Shown in pieces: positions 5,572-13,897 of a stretch of 15,344 bases of DNA. The notes under the pieces are model-generated. The model was not told where the DNA came from. It made no database searches and saw nothing but the letters and a program-made list of their open reading frames with translations. The stretch covers positions 1 through 15,344 of the forward strand of contig CAKOIB010000021.1 in NCBI GenBank assembly GCA_934086255.1. The letters run 5' to 3'. The stretch is from an uncultured Bacilli bacterium (GTDB taxonomy: Bacteria > Bacillota_I > Bacilli_A > RF39 > UBA660). Both the position numbers and the translations under genes were made by a program. Positions within the stretch are counted from its first letter, which is position 1. The number at the start of each line of letters is the position of its first letter.

Positions 5572-7437
5572 TTACTCGGCATCTACCGCTGCTAACTCTT
5601 CAGCTGTATATTTTATAAGCTCAAATTCTTTTTTAAATATAGCTTCCATTATTCCTCTCCAATTTTCACTTACAGATTCCCAAGTCTCATCCCAGTTTTG
5701 CTCTATAAAGCGATACGCTTTGTATGGTTTATCTTTACCTTTAATTTCATATCCTAATACGTCCTCTATACAATTTTCCATCATAAATACATCATTTGAA
5801 GATCCTACAGCATCTTTTATTGGTTTATTAAATTTAACGGCACCTTCAGTTTCAGAATCTTTATCATGTATAACAGTTAAATTTATTCCCATACTTTTCA
5901 AATACTTAACTAATGGTATTATGGCTGCTTTACCTCTTGCTTTAATTATTTGAATATCAGACTCAACGATTTTTCTTACTTCATTTGGCATACGTTTTAT
6001 TGTTTCTTTTAAAACTAATTCCTCTGTATCTCCTTCTACAATAATTGTTCTTTTAGTAAAGAATACCTTGGCTATATAATCATCTATTTTCAAAACCATT
6101 TTTACATATGATTTATCATCTTCTTGTAATTGCTTAAATGAATCAGTTGTTGTAAATGCAATATTCTTTACACCTTCTATTAATTTGTTATTATATAGAT
6201 ATTTATGTAAAGATAAATTATTTAATATTTGAGATGGTTTTTTGCTTATATCTATCATATATGGCGAATGTGTTGTACATACTATTTGATTATTCATAGA
6301 ACTTGCTAGGTCATATATAGTTTCTCTCATATGTTGAGCTGCATTAGGATGTAAATATATTTCTGGCTCTTCAAATCCTACAATCAATGGTCTAACATAC
6401 TCATTCTTCTTTAAATCTCTTTCAGTTTTATACTTAAGAAGTGCAAATACTGCAGACCTTATCATTCCGGTACCTTGTAAGTTAACATCTGTAGAAATGT
6501 TACTTTGCATACTTATCTCAAATTTAGGTTTTATAGATGTATCTGCATCTGACAATGTAGCTTTTGCTAAAATTTCTGAATTAGGAAATACATTATCTAA
6601 TACTCTATTTAAACCACCCATCATCTTTCCAAATTCACTATCTTTATCTGATGGGTCTAATTCTTTTGCTAACAATTCTAAGTGTTTTTGTGCTCTTTTG
6701 TAATGCTCTGATGATTCTCTTACATCATTAAATAATTCTTTTAATGTTGTTGATAATGCTCCTTTTTCTCCATTAAGTTCATCCATTTTATCTTGTGCAG
6801 GTATTATAAGTATAGTAGGTATTTTAGATAAAACATTATTAGGTATTCCTCCTGGATTTTGACACCAGTCTATTACTGACTCATCCACATCATTTATTTC
6901 TTCTATCTCTGCTAGCTTTTTCTTATCTGCTGCAACTAAATTTTTAGATCTATCTTTTCCTTTAAAATATTCCTCTACTATAGATTCTTCTAAACCTGCA
7001 TTTATATAATCTGATAATGTTTTACACTCTGCAAAGCATTCTTTTTGTTCCAATTTAGCTTGCATCATCTCTACTGTATAATCTTTATTTAATTCAAATA
7101 TCTTTCTATATACTATCCTTAAACCAGTTTCTTCTTTACCTTCAGGTATATCATAATTTAAAACTCTTCCTTTAAATCCTCTCCATTGCTTAGCTTCTTG
7201 TGGTAAGTTTCTAAACTCAGCTGTAAGTATGATTTTATTAGATAATATACCATCTTTGTCCATTAAAAATTCATTATTAGGAATTCTCTTAGTTCCACTT
7301 AATAAATACTCTAATGCTGCTAATACCGAACTCTTACCTACATTATTTTGCCCTATTAAGAATGTTGCATCTGAAAATAATATTTCAGTTGATGAATGTC
7401 TTCTAAATCCTTCTATCTTTAATGAATGTAGCTTCAT
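5572..7437 (-). CDS. OLD-family ATP-dependent nuclease (AAA/ABC ATPase plus TOPRIM)
   Basis: 621 aa, the usual size of a class 1 OLD protein. The N-terminus opens LKIEGFRRHSS and has Walker A GQNNVGKS (29-36). After a long helical insertion come the Walker B region (GFEEPEIYLHP, about 352-362) and CTTHSPYMID (about 384-393, H-loop). The C-terminal third is a TOPRIM nuclease domain: IIVEGDTEE (about 462-470) with the catalytic Glu, and VIHDKDSETEG (about 522-532) with the D-x-D pair. OLD proteins are DNA nucleases involved in phage defence. No UvrD-like helicase follows, so this is not a GajA/GajB pair. It begins 42 bp after hsdS on the same strand with an AGGGGGA ribosome site, and tandem terminators follow, so it is the last gene of the restriction operon. 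Confidence 0.9.
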   Translation of the reverse strand: MKLHSLKIEGFRRHSSTEILFSDATFLIGQNNVGKSSVLAALEYLLSGTKRIPNNEFLMDKDGILSNKIILTAEFRNLPQEAKQWRGFKGRVLNYDIPEGKEETGLRIVYRKIFELNKDYTVEMMQAKLEQKECFAECKTLSDYINAGLEESIVEEYFKGKDRSKNLVAADKKKLAEIEEINDVDESVIDWCQNPGGIPNNVLSKIPTILIIPAQDKMDELNGEKGALSTTLKELFNDVRESSEHYKRAQKHLELLAKELDPSDKDSEFGKMMGGLNRVLDNVFPNSEILAKATLSDADTSIKPKFEISMQSNISTDVNLQGTGMIRSAVFALLKYKTERDLKKNEYVRPLIVGFEEPEIYLHPNAAQHMRETIYDLASSMNNQIVCTTHSPYMIDISKKPSQILNNLSLHKYLYNNKLIEGVKNIAFTTTDSFKQLQEDDKSYVKMVLKIDDYIAKVFFTKRTIIVEGDTEELVLKETIKRMPNEVRKIVESDIQIIKARGKAAIIPLVKYLKSMGINLTVIHDKDSETEGAVKFNKPIKDAVGSSNDVFMMENCIEDVLGYEIKGKDKPYKAYRFIEQNWDETWESVSENWRGIMEAIFKKEFELIKYTAEELAAVDAE

Positions 7438-7479
7438 AAATCACAAGTCCCCCTATTTTTATAAATTGTTTAGTAAAAA

Positions 7480-8703
7480 CTACATAAACATTTGCTGTAA
7501 TAATCCTTTTTTATACTCATTTAATCTTTTTAATTTTTCTTCTTCAGCTTTTACCTTATCATTAAGTTTATTAAAAAATCCTTTAATTTTTTTCTGCTCT
7601 TCTATACTTGGTAATTTAATTTCACATCTTAAAAAATCTTCTTGCTTTACAGCCATTCTTTCGTAAACAGTTCCTTCTTCATACTTTCTAACCCTATTTA
7701 TAAAATCCCATCTACTTAAATATGCTCCCATATATTCAGAATCAGCTACACACTTAACTTCAAATGTAACATATATTGGTGAAAATATAGCATCTCCATA
7801 ATTGTTTCTACATATTACCCCAAACTTTAAATTAGCAGGATTGTAGCAAATATCACCTAATCTAGTTATCTTATATTTTTTATCATCTGTAACAACTAAA
7901 AAGTCTCTATTATATCGTTCTCCTTTACCATATATTCCATCTTTTGATAATGTAACATGTTCTAACCCTTCATTTTTTTGTAAATATGTTTTTCTCTCTT
8001 TTAATACCTCCGATAATCTAATACTTCTCCATTCTGGATAGTCTGCTCCATCATCATCCTTAAACCTTAATTCACCTCTAAAAATCTTCTGCATCATAGC
8101 ACTCTTATAAACTTTAAGTTCTTCAACCTTCTTACCTTGAAGAGAAATCTTATCATCAATTAAAGAAAAGAAAGATGCTATTTTTTCTTGCTCTTCTTTT
8201 GAAGGTGCTAAAAATTTATATTCTGATAGATTTGATTTTGATATACCTAAAACCTTAGCACCATTACCTCTAGTATACATAAACCTTAGATATTCTTTAT
8301 TTAAACTATGATTTAAGAAAAATTCACTATTTAAAATTTCATTAGGTCTAAAACATATAGTATGCAATCCTGATAATGTATTTCCTTCTATATCTCTAAC
8401 AACTGCAACTTTTCCTAAATCTTTTCTATCTTCAGACGCATCTGCAAATATAATATCTCTTTCTTTTATAAATTCATAACTATCATCACTTGGTATATTT
8501 ATGCTCGGTATATATTTATCCTTACTTATGATACCTTTATAATTCATATGGATATCTCCATAATGTATATGTTTATAATTACCCTCACCTTCTACATTTC
8601 TAGAAAATGAATATGTCTTTTTAAATTCACCTAATTCTCCTAATTTCTTACTTTCCCAATCTCCACTAAACTCCTTAAATCTAAGCTTCGGTGCCTTACT
8701 CAT
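7480..8703 (-). CDS. hsdS: Type I restriction-modification specificity subunit HsdS
   Basis: 407 aa, full length for HsdS. Two target-recognition domains are separated by the central conserved helix (SLIDDKISLQGKKVEELKVY, about 180-200, ending MMQKIFRGELRF), and the C-terminus has the matching conserved region (FNKLNDKVKAEEEKLKRL, then KKGLLQQMFM). Each recognition domain reads half of a bipartite DNA target, and HsdS anchors HsdM and HsdR. I choose the ATG at 8703 with GGGAGAGGTGAG just upstream. A longer start at 8730 (a TTG) would overlap hsdM and place that ribosome site inside the gene. With this start the gap to hsdM is 16 bp. Recognition sequence cannot be read from the protein by eye. 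Confidence 0.92.
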   Translation of the reverse strand: MSKAPKLRFKEFSGDWESKKLGELGEFKKTYSFSRNVEGEGNYKHIHYGDIHMNYKGIISKDKYIPSINIPSDDSYEFIKERDIIFADASEDRKDLGKVAVVRDIEGNTLSGLHTICFRPNEILNSEFFLNHSLNKEYLRFMYTRGNGAKVLGISKSNLSEYKFLAPSKEEQEKIASFFSLIDDKISLQGKKVEELKVYKSAMMQKIFRGELRFKDDDGADYPEWRSIRLSEVLKERKTYLQKNEGLEHVTLSKDGIYGKGERYNRDFLVVTDDKKYKITRLGDICYNPANLKFGVICRNNYGDAIFSPIYVTFEVKCVADSEYMGAYLSRWDFINRVRKYEEGTVYERMAVKQEDFLRCEIKLPSIEEQKKIKGFFNKLNDKVKAEEEKLKRLNEYKKGLLQQMFM

Positions 8704-8719
8704 ACATCTCACCTCTCCC

Positions 8720-10261
8720 TTATAATCCAAGTTCTCTTAAATAAACTGCTAACTGTTCATCAATATTAGCTATCTCTTTATCAATATCTTTAATTCTCTC
8801 ACTAACAGCATCTAAATCTATCGGCTCTTCTTCCTCAAAAGTATCAACATATCTTGGAATATTTAAGTTATAATCATTTTCACATATCTCATCCATACTA
8901 GCAACATAACTGTACTTATCAATAGCTTCTCTCTTAACAAAAGTATTAACTATCTTTTCAACATGAGCATCTGTTAAATTATTTTGATTTTTACCTTTTT
9001 CAAACTCATTAGATGCATCTATAAATAATATATCATTATTTTCTCTATTCTTTTTAAACACTAATATAACTGTTGGTATACTTGTACCAAAGAATATATT
9101 AGCAGGAAGTCCTATAACAGCATCTAATACATTTCTTTCCTCTATTAAATACTTTCTTATAACTCCTTCACTTGCACCTCTAAATAATACACCATGAGGA
9201 AGTACAACTGACATTGTTCCATTATCATCTAATTGATGTATCATATGTTGTATAAATGCAAAGTCTGCTTTACTCTTTGGAGCAAGTTTTCCATATGCAC
9301 TAAATCTTTCATCATCTAAAAACTTAGCATCTGCACTCCAGTTAGCAGAGTATGGAGGGTTTGCAACTATTGCTTCAAATTTCATTCCCATATGTTGAGG
9401 ATTTTCTAATGTATTATCATTTTTTATATCAAAGTTTGTATATTCTATATCATGAAGTAACATATTCATACGAGCTAAGTTATAAGTTGTTGATGTAAGC
9501 TCTTGTCCGTAGAACTTTCTAACATTAGCTTCTTTTGCAACACGAAGAAGAAGGGAACCAGAACCACAAGTTGGGTCATATACATTTTTTAAATTTTCTT
9601 TCCCTACTGTTACTATTTTTGCAAGTATTTTACTTACTTGTTGTGGGGTATAGAACTCACCTGCTTTTTTACCTGCATTTGCAGCAAATTGAGATATTAA
9701 ATATTCATAAGCATCTCCAAGTACATCTATTTCACTATCTTCATGTGCAAAGTCTATTTCTGCTATATTACCCATTACTTTAGCTATAAGTTTTGAACGA
9801 CTTTTTACGTCTTTTCCTAGTTTTGTTGATGAAAGGTCCATATCATCAAATAAGTGGTCAAAATCATCTTGGCTATCTGATCCTAATGTAGACTCAGTTA
9901 TATCATTTATCGCTCCTTGAAGCATTTCTATATCAAACTTTCCATCTTCTATTGCTTGAAGTAATGTTGAGAATAAGAATTCTGGTTCTATAAAGTATCC
10001 TAATTGCTCTAAGAACTCTTCTTGTAATCCTTCTCTATATTCTTCATCAGCCCAAGCATCACGATAGCTTATATCATCTTCTGATAATAAATCCTTAGCT
10101 CTATTTTCAACTTTTTCACTAAGATATCTATAGAATATTAATCCTAAGATATAGTTTTTAAATTCATTAGCTTCCATATTTCCTCTTAAATCATTTGCTA
10201 TAGCCCATAATCTTGTGTGTAATTCTCTTTGTTGTTCTTGTTGTTTTTCACTTACTTGCAT
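8720..10261 (-). CDS. hsdM: Type I N6-adenine DNA methyltransferase HsdM
   Basis: 513 aa, typical of HsdM. An N-terminal helical domain (LWAIANDLRGNMEANEFKNY, about 14-33) precedes the methyltransferase domain with the SAM-binding motif DPTCGSGSLLL (about 228-238) and the catalytic NPPY of N6-adenine enzymes (about 301-304). KKAGEFYTPQQVSKIL, just before motif I, is also characteristic. A perfect AAAGGAGGTAAT ribosome site precedes the ATG and lies inside the end of the upstream half-length hsdS, with a 10-bp overlap. It methylates host DNA at the target chosen by HsdS and is also required for the restriction complex. Confidence 0.96.
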   Translation of the reverse strand: MQVSEKQQEQQRELHTRLWAIANDLRGNMEANEFKNYILGLIFYRYLSEKVENRAKDLLSEDDISYRDAWADEEYREGLQEEFLEQLGYFIEPEFLFSTLLQAIEDGKFDIEMLQGAINDITESTLGSDSQDDFDHLFDDMDLSSTKLGKDVKSRSKLIAKVMGNIAEIDFAHEDSEIDVLGDAYEYLISQFAANAGKKAGEFYTPQQVSKILAKIVTVGKENLKNVYDPTCGSGSLLLRVAKEANVRKFYGQELTSTTYNLARMNMLLHDIEYTNFDIKNDNTLENPQHMGMKFEAIVANPPYSANWSADAKFLDDERFSAYGKLAPKSKADFAFIQHMIHQLDDNGTMSVVLPHGVLFRGASEGVIRKYLIEERNVLDAVIGLPANIFFGTSIPTVILVFKKNRENNDILFIDASNEFEKGKNQNNLTDAHVEKIVNTFVKREAIDKYSYVASMDEICENDYNLNIPRYVDTFEEEEPIDLDAVSERIKDIDKEIANIDEQLAVYLRELGL

Positions 10262-10851
10262 GGTATTACCTCCTTTAATTTATTAATCATTATTTGTTTA
10301 TATAAATCTTTTTCTAAAGCATTTTTTTCATATAATGCTTTTTCTTTTCTTCTTCTTAGTTCGTAGATTTTACCTAATTTTCTCTGTATTTCAATACTAG
10401 GTAACTCTATTTCTAACTCCCTAAGCATCTGAACTGATAATGCCTTAATTCCCATAGCTCCTTGCATTGCTATTTGTAACTGCCTTTTTATATTTGGATG
10501 CTCATTAAAATACCAAGTAAAATAATTAGAGTCTATTTTAGATTCATCTAGATACATATAAGCAAAGTTTGAAGGTATTATTTTTCCTACATGATGTTTT
10601 TCTATTACACAAGCTCTATGCACTGTAAGACCTACAACTATTGCATTTTCTCTTGATAATAAGTTTTTATCAAAATTATTTTTACTTACTGTTATTGTTT
10701 TACCTTCTGATTTTAAATCATAACTTCCCATCTCTATATTTAGGTCCTGTATTGTAAATAAAGGTATTTCTTCTTGTTGTTCATCTGGTTTAGCTGTAAT
10801 TCTAGATGTTGTTAATCCATGATTTACTTTTCCTAATTTTTCTAGCTTCAA
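10252..10851 (-). CDS. Half-length HsdS-like protein with one target-recognition domain
   Basis: 199 aa, about half the size of HsdS. It begins KLEKLGKVNHGLTTSRI, as recognition domains do, and ends with the usual ELPSIEIQRKLGKIYEL followed by a coiled-coil helix (RRRKEKALYEKNALEKDLYK). The start is a TTG at 10851, strongly supported by AGGAGG seven bases upstream. It overlaps hsdM by 10 bp and is probably translationally coupled to it. Half-size S proteins can dimerise into a working specificity subunit in some type I enzymes, so this could give a second specificity, or it could compete with the full-length HsdS downstream. It is not simply a truncated copy of that protein, because the two differ in sequence. 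Family assignment is confident; function here is inferred. Confidence 0.85.
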   Translation of the reverse strand: MKLEKLGKVNHGLTTSRITAKPDEQQEEIPLFTIQDLNIEMGSYDLKSEGKTITVSKNNFDKNLLSRENAIVVGLTVHRACVIEKHHVGKIIPSNFAYMYLDESKIDSNYFTWYFNEHPNIKRQLQIAMQGAMGIKALSVQMLRELEIELPSIEIQRKLGKIYELRRRKEKALYEKNALEKDLYKQIMINKLKEVIPCK

Positions 10852-10914
10852 TCTAACACCTCCTAACTTTATCTTTGCTATTTTTAAAAATAGCTATACA
10901 TACTTTCTAAGTTA

Positions 10915-10943
10915 AGAGTAATAAAAAAAGCAGAAAATGTCAA
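10915..10943 (-). promoter_or_regulatory. Candidate promoter for the half-hsdS/hsdM/hsdS/OLD segment
   Basis: On the minus strand a perfect TTGACA (10943-10938) is 17 bp from a weak -10, TACTCT (10920-10915). The -35 falls in the loop of the hsdR terminator. Transcription would start near 10908, leaving a leader of about 57 nt before the TTG start. Confidence 0.45.
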
Positions 10944-10957
10944 GTACTTTTTCTGCT
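10922..10957 (-). terminator. Intrinsic terminator after hsdR
   Basis: On the minus strand AGCAGAAAA (10957-10949) pairs with TTTTCTGCT (10937-10929) around an 11-nt loop, followed by a run of T (10929-10923). It lies about 20 bp after the hsdR stop, so hsdR is at least partly transcriptionally separated from the M and S genes. Confidence 0.8.
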
Positions 10958-10976
10958 ATTTTTAAAAATAACAATT

Positions 10977-13739
10977 CTATGTAAATTTTCTTACATGGTC
11001 AAATATAAAGTTTTTAACTTGATCTACCATCTTTCTTCTAAGGGCAAACTTAGGTTTTAACTCTTTTTTTATCTCTTCACTTATTTCTTGTCTATTTAAT
11101 ATTCCAGAATACTCATACTCTGATATATAGCCTTTTATTTTATATCTATTTAAACCTATTTCATTTGCAAAGTTATCTACTTCTTCTTCTCTTTTTACTT
11201 CTTCAAACTCTTCATAAGCAGAATCTATGTCTGCATTACTTTCAAGTTTTGGAACTACACTATTTAAGAATTCTTTTAATAAATCTACCTTAAGTCTTAA
11301 ATCTTCATTATCAGCTCTATCAAGCTCTGTTATTACATTTTTAATATCACGAGCTTGCTTTTCTTTATCTGATAAATCTATATCTCTAATTAAATTCATA
11401 ATATAGCTTACATTGATTTTATCACTATGCATAAGCTCTATTCCAAAGTCTATATCTGCTAATATTGAAGTCTTTTGGTCTTCTTGCTTTTTTACAGTTT
11501 CATATACTGTTAAGTATTTACTTTTGTAATCTTGGTAGCTTTGTTCATTCATTCCAAGCTTTTCTTCTTCAAATTCAAACTCTGTAAATGTGTTAAGCTT
11601 TGTTAATACCTTTGTTAGATCTCTAAATGCTAGAATAAATTTCTTTAGCTCATTTTCATCTTGTATGCTATCAACTGATTCTACAGTTGGAGCTATGTCT
11701 TTTAATTTTTTAAGCTCTGCATGCCATAAATCCAAGTAATACTCATAGCTTTCCATTAGCACAACATCAGTATTATCGGTTTGTGAAAATAAGCATAAAG
11801 CTTCATCAGTTCTTTTCTTTAGATTTCTATAGCAAACTATATTTCCATAAGGTTTAGTAGACTTTTCAACTCTATTAGTTCTTGAATATGCCTGTACTAA
11901 GTCATGATACTTTAGATATTTATCAACATATAAAGTATTTAATGTTTTACTATCAAACCCAGTTAAGAACATATTTACGACTATTAGTATATCTATTTTT
12001 GCATTTTTTACTTTTTTAGATACATCTGAGAAATAGTTTTGGAATGTATCTGTTGAATAATTACAATCAAACATTTTATTATAGTCTGTAATCATTCTTT
12101 CAAGTGAATCTCTAGAGTGTTCATCCTTATCTTCACTTTCTTCATTAGCTCCAAAACTGAATATCCCAGCTATTTTTAAATCATGGTTAATAGCTTTAAA
12201 TGTATCATAGTATTTTACAAGCATGTCTATACTTTGGACTGTAAATATAGCTGTATATTGCTTATTTTTAGTCTTAGCATTATGAATATCTAAGATATGA
12301 TTTGCAACCAAGTATATTCTTTCATCACACATAAATACTTCTTCTTTGTCTATTGCTCTTACTTTTTCATCATCATCTTCATCAAATCCACCATCAAATG
12401 TTTTGATGTATTCTACTGAGAATCCAAGTACATTTCCATCACTTATAGCATCTTTTATTAAATATGTGTGCAAACACTTTTCAAATAAATCTGCTGTAAC
12501 TCTACCTTCTTTGCTTCTATTTTCAAAGAATCTTGGTGTACCTGTAAATCCAAAGTATTGAGCATTGGTAAAGTGTTTATTTATAGCTTTATGCATGTCT
12601 CCAAATTGAGATCTGTGGCACTCATCTATTATAAATACTACTTTTTCTTCACTGTATTGGTCCATTATTTTAGAATATTTATCATTTTTTATAGCATTAG
12701 CCATCTTTTGTATAGTTGTTACTATAAGTGGCTTATTTATATCTTTTATTTGTTTTACTAAAGTATCTGTTCTATCAGTTGTATCAACACTATCTGGCTC
12801 AAATTTATTGAATTCTGCTATAGTTTGAGAATCTAAGTCTTTTCTATCAACTAAGAAAAATACTTTTTTGATATTAGGTTCTTTTGATAGTATTTGACTT
12901 GTTTTGAAAGATGTTAAAGTCTTTCCTGAACCTGTTGTATGCCATATAAATCCGTTGTTATTAGTTTCAAATGCTCTTGTTACAAGTGATTCTACTGCAT
13001 ATATTTGATATGGTCTCATAACCATTAATAATTTATCACTTTCATTAGTTATCATGTATCTAGCTATAACCTTTGATACAAAACATTTATCTAAGAATGT
13101 TTCTGTAAATTCTTTTAAAGTACTAATTCTTTTATTATTTTCATCACTCCAGAAGAATGTATGGCTAAATAAGATTTCTTTATCACTATTTGCAAAGTAT
13201 TTAGTATCTACTCCATTACTTACTACAAATATTTGAAGATATCTATATAAACCTTGGTATGAGTGCTTTTTATATCTATTTATTTGGTTAAAAGCTTCTT
13301 TTAAAGCAAGTCCTCTACGTTTTAACTCTATTTGAACTAATGGTAATCCATTTATAAGTAATGTAACATCATAACGGTTTGTATACTTTCCAACTACTGT
13401 TGTTTGATTAGTTACTTGGAATCTATTTTTACACCAATTTTTAGTATCAAAAAATTCTATATATACCTCAGAACCATCTTCTCTTTCTAATATAAATTTA
13501 TCTCTTAGGACCATTGCACTTTGGAATACTGACTTTCCTTCTACATGTCTAAGTACTCTTTCAAATTCTTTATCTGTGAATGGTTCGTTATTTAGTTTAG
13601 CTTTGTTATGTTGAAATAACTCATTTCTAAAGTTATTTTTAAGTTGTTCTTCATCAGATATTATTACTCTATTAAACCCTTGGTTTACAAGCTGTTTAAT
13701 TAAATTTTCTTCTAATTGTGCTTCACTTTGATAACTCAT
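10977..13739 (-). CDS. hsdR: Type I restriction endonuclease motor/nuclease subunit HsdR
   Basis: 920 aa, slightly short for HsdR but with every expected domain. The N-terminal PD-(D/E)xK nuclease has D124 and the E138-x-K140 pair in RYDVTLLINGLPLVQIELK, followed by the Q-containing segment NQINRY (151-156). The SF2 translocase has Walker A TTGSGKT (about 266-272), DECH (about 370-373), FTGTP, and motif VI QAYSRTNR. The C-terminal helical region binds the methyltransferase core. HsdR cuts unmethylated DNA after ATP-driven translocation. The ATG at 13739 has AGGAGGG upstream. An intrinsic terminator follows, separating it from the S-M-S genes. No frameshift or lost catalytic residue is visible, so it should be active. 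Confidence 0.96.
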   Translation of the reverse strand: MSYQSEAQLEENLIKQLVNQGFNRVIISDEEQLKNNFRNELFQHNKAKLNNEPFTDKEFERVLRHVEGKSVFQSAMVLRDKFILEREDGSEVYIEFFDTKNWCKNRFQVTNQTTVVGKYTNRYDVTLLINGLPLVQIELKRRGLALKEAFNQINRYKKHSYQGLYRYLQIFVVSNGVDTKYFANSDKEILFSHTFFWSDENNKRISTLKEFTETFLDKCFVSKVIARYMITNESDKLLMVMRPYQIYAVESLVTRAFETNNNGFIWHTTGSGKTLTSFKTSQILSKEPNIKKVFFLVDRKDLDSQTIAEFNKFEPDSVDTTDRTDTLVKQIKDINKPLIVTTIQKMANAIKNDKYSKIMDQYSEEKVVFIIDECHRSQFGDMHKAINKHFTNAQYFGFTGTPRFFENRSKEGRVTADLFEKCLHTYLIKDAISDGNVLGFSVEYIKTFDGGFDEDDDEKVRAIDKEEVFMCDERIYLVANHILDIHNAKTKNKQYTAIFTVQSIDMLVKYYDTFKAINHDLKIAGIFSFGANEESEDKDEHSRDSLERMITDYNKMFDCNYSTDTFQNYFSDVSKKVKNAKIDILIVVNMFLTGFDSKTLNTLYVDKYLKYHDLVQAYSRTNRVEKSTKPYGNIVCYRNLKKRTDEALCLFSQTDNTDVVLMESYEYYLDLWHAELKKLKDIAPTVESVDSIQDENELKKFILAFRDLTKVLTKLNTFTEFEFEEEKLGMNEQSYQDYKSKYLTVYETVKKQEDQKTSILADIDFGIELMHSDKINVSYIMNLIRDIDLSDKEKQARDIKNVITELDRADNEDLRLKVDLLKEFLNSVVPKLESNADIDSAYEEFEEVKREEEVDNFANEIGLNRYKIKGYISEYEYSGILNRQEISEEIKKELKPKFALRRKMVDQVKNFIFDHVRKFT

Positions 13740-13781
13740 ATTACCCTCCTGATTTCTCCCTCAAAATTTTTCTATTCAACG

Positions 13782-13850
13782 AGTTATTAAAGCTGTATAA
13801 TTTAAATATGAACTTAAAGCCACTGAGCGGGCAAATTTACTTTAATAACT
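13782..13850. promoter_or_regulatory. Widely spaced inverted repeat in the hsdR promoter region
   Basis: AGTTATTAAAG (13782-13792) and its exact complement CTTTAATAACT (13840-13850) are 47 bp apart upstream of hsdR. On the minus strand the sequence between them contains AAATTATAC, a plausible -10 region, and a GC-richer patch (GCCACTGAGCGGGC on the + strand) unlike its AT-rich surroundings. The layout suits a two-site operator looping over the hsdR promoter. No clear -35 is seen. Confidence 0.4.
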
Positions 13851-13854
13851 TTTT

Positions 13855-13897
13855 ATAAACCACTTTAATTAAGTTACTATTAATTAAGGTGGTTTAT
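13855..13897. terminator. 17-bp hairpin at the end of the Par-like gene
   Basis: ATAAACCACTTTAATTA (13855-13871) pairs with 13881-13897 (one G-U pair) with a 9-nt loop. It covers the TAA stop codon (13894-13896) of the gene at 13894-14529. The T-rich tail is on the + strand (TTTATTTTAT); the minus strand has none. So it is either a + strand terminator or a 3'-end stabilising hairpin rather than a classic terminator for the Par-like gene. Confidence 0.5.

Larger units (their letters stand above)
10876..10970. repeat. 17-bp direct repeat with internal palindrome flanking the promoter of the S-M-S-OLD segment
   Basis: TGCTATTTTTAAAAATA occurs at 10876-10892 and 10954-10970, start to start 78 bp apart. 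The first copy is part of the perfect palindrome GCTATTTTTAAAAATAGC (10877-10894). The pair brackets the candidate promoter and the hsdR terminator, so it could be a two-site operator. It could also be a leftover of recombination. Confidence 0.6.

Noticed and set aside
5572..7437. Gabija system (GajA-GajB)
   Set aside because: The nuclease resembles GajA in general design, but no UvrD-like helicase gene is adjacent; the next gene downstream is the serine recombinase.
7480..10851. Phase-variable, invertible hsdS locus
   Set aside because: Both S genes are on the same strand, I see no long inverted repeats shared by them, and their recognition domains differ. The serine recombinase is far away.
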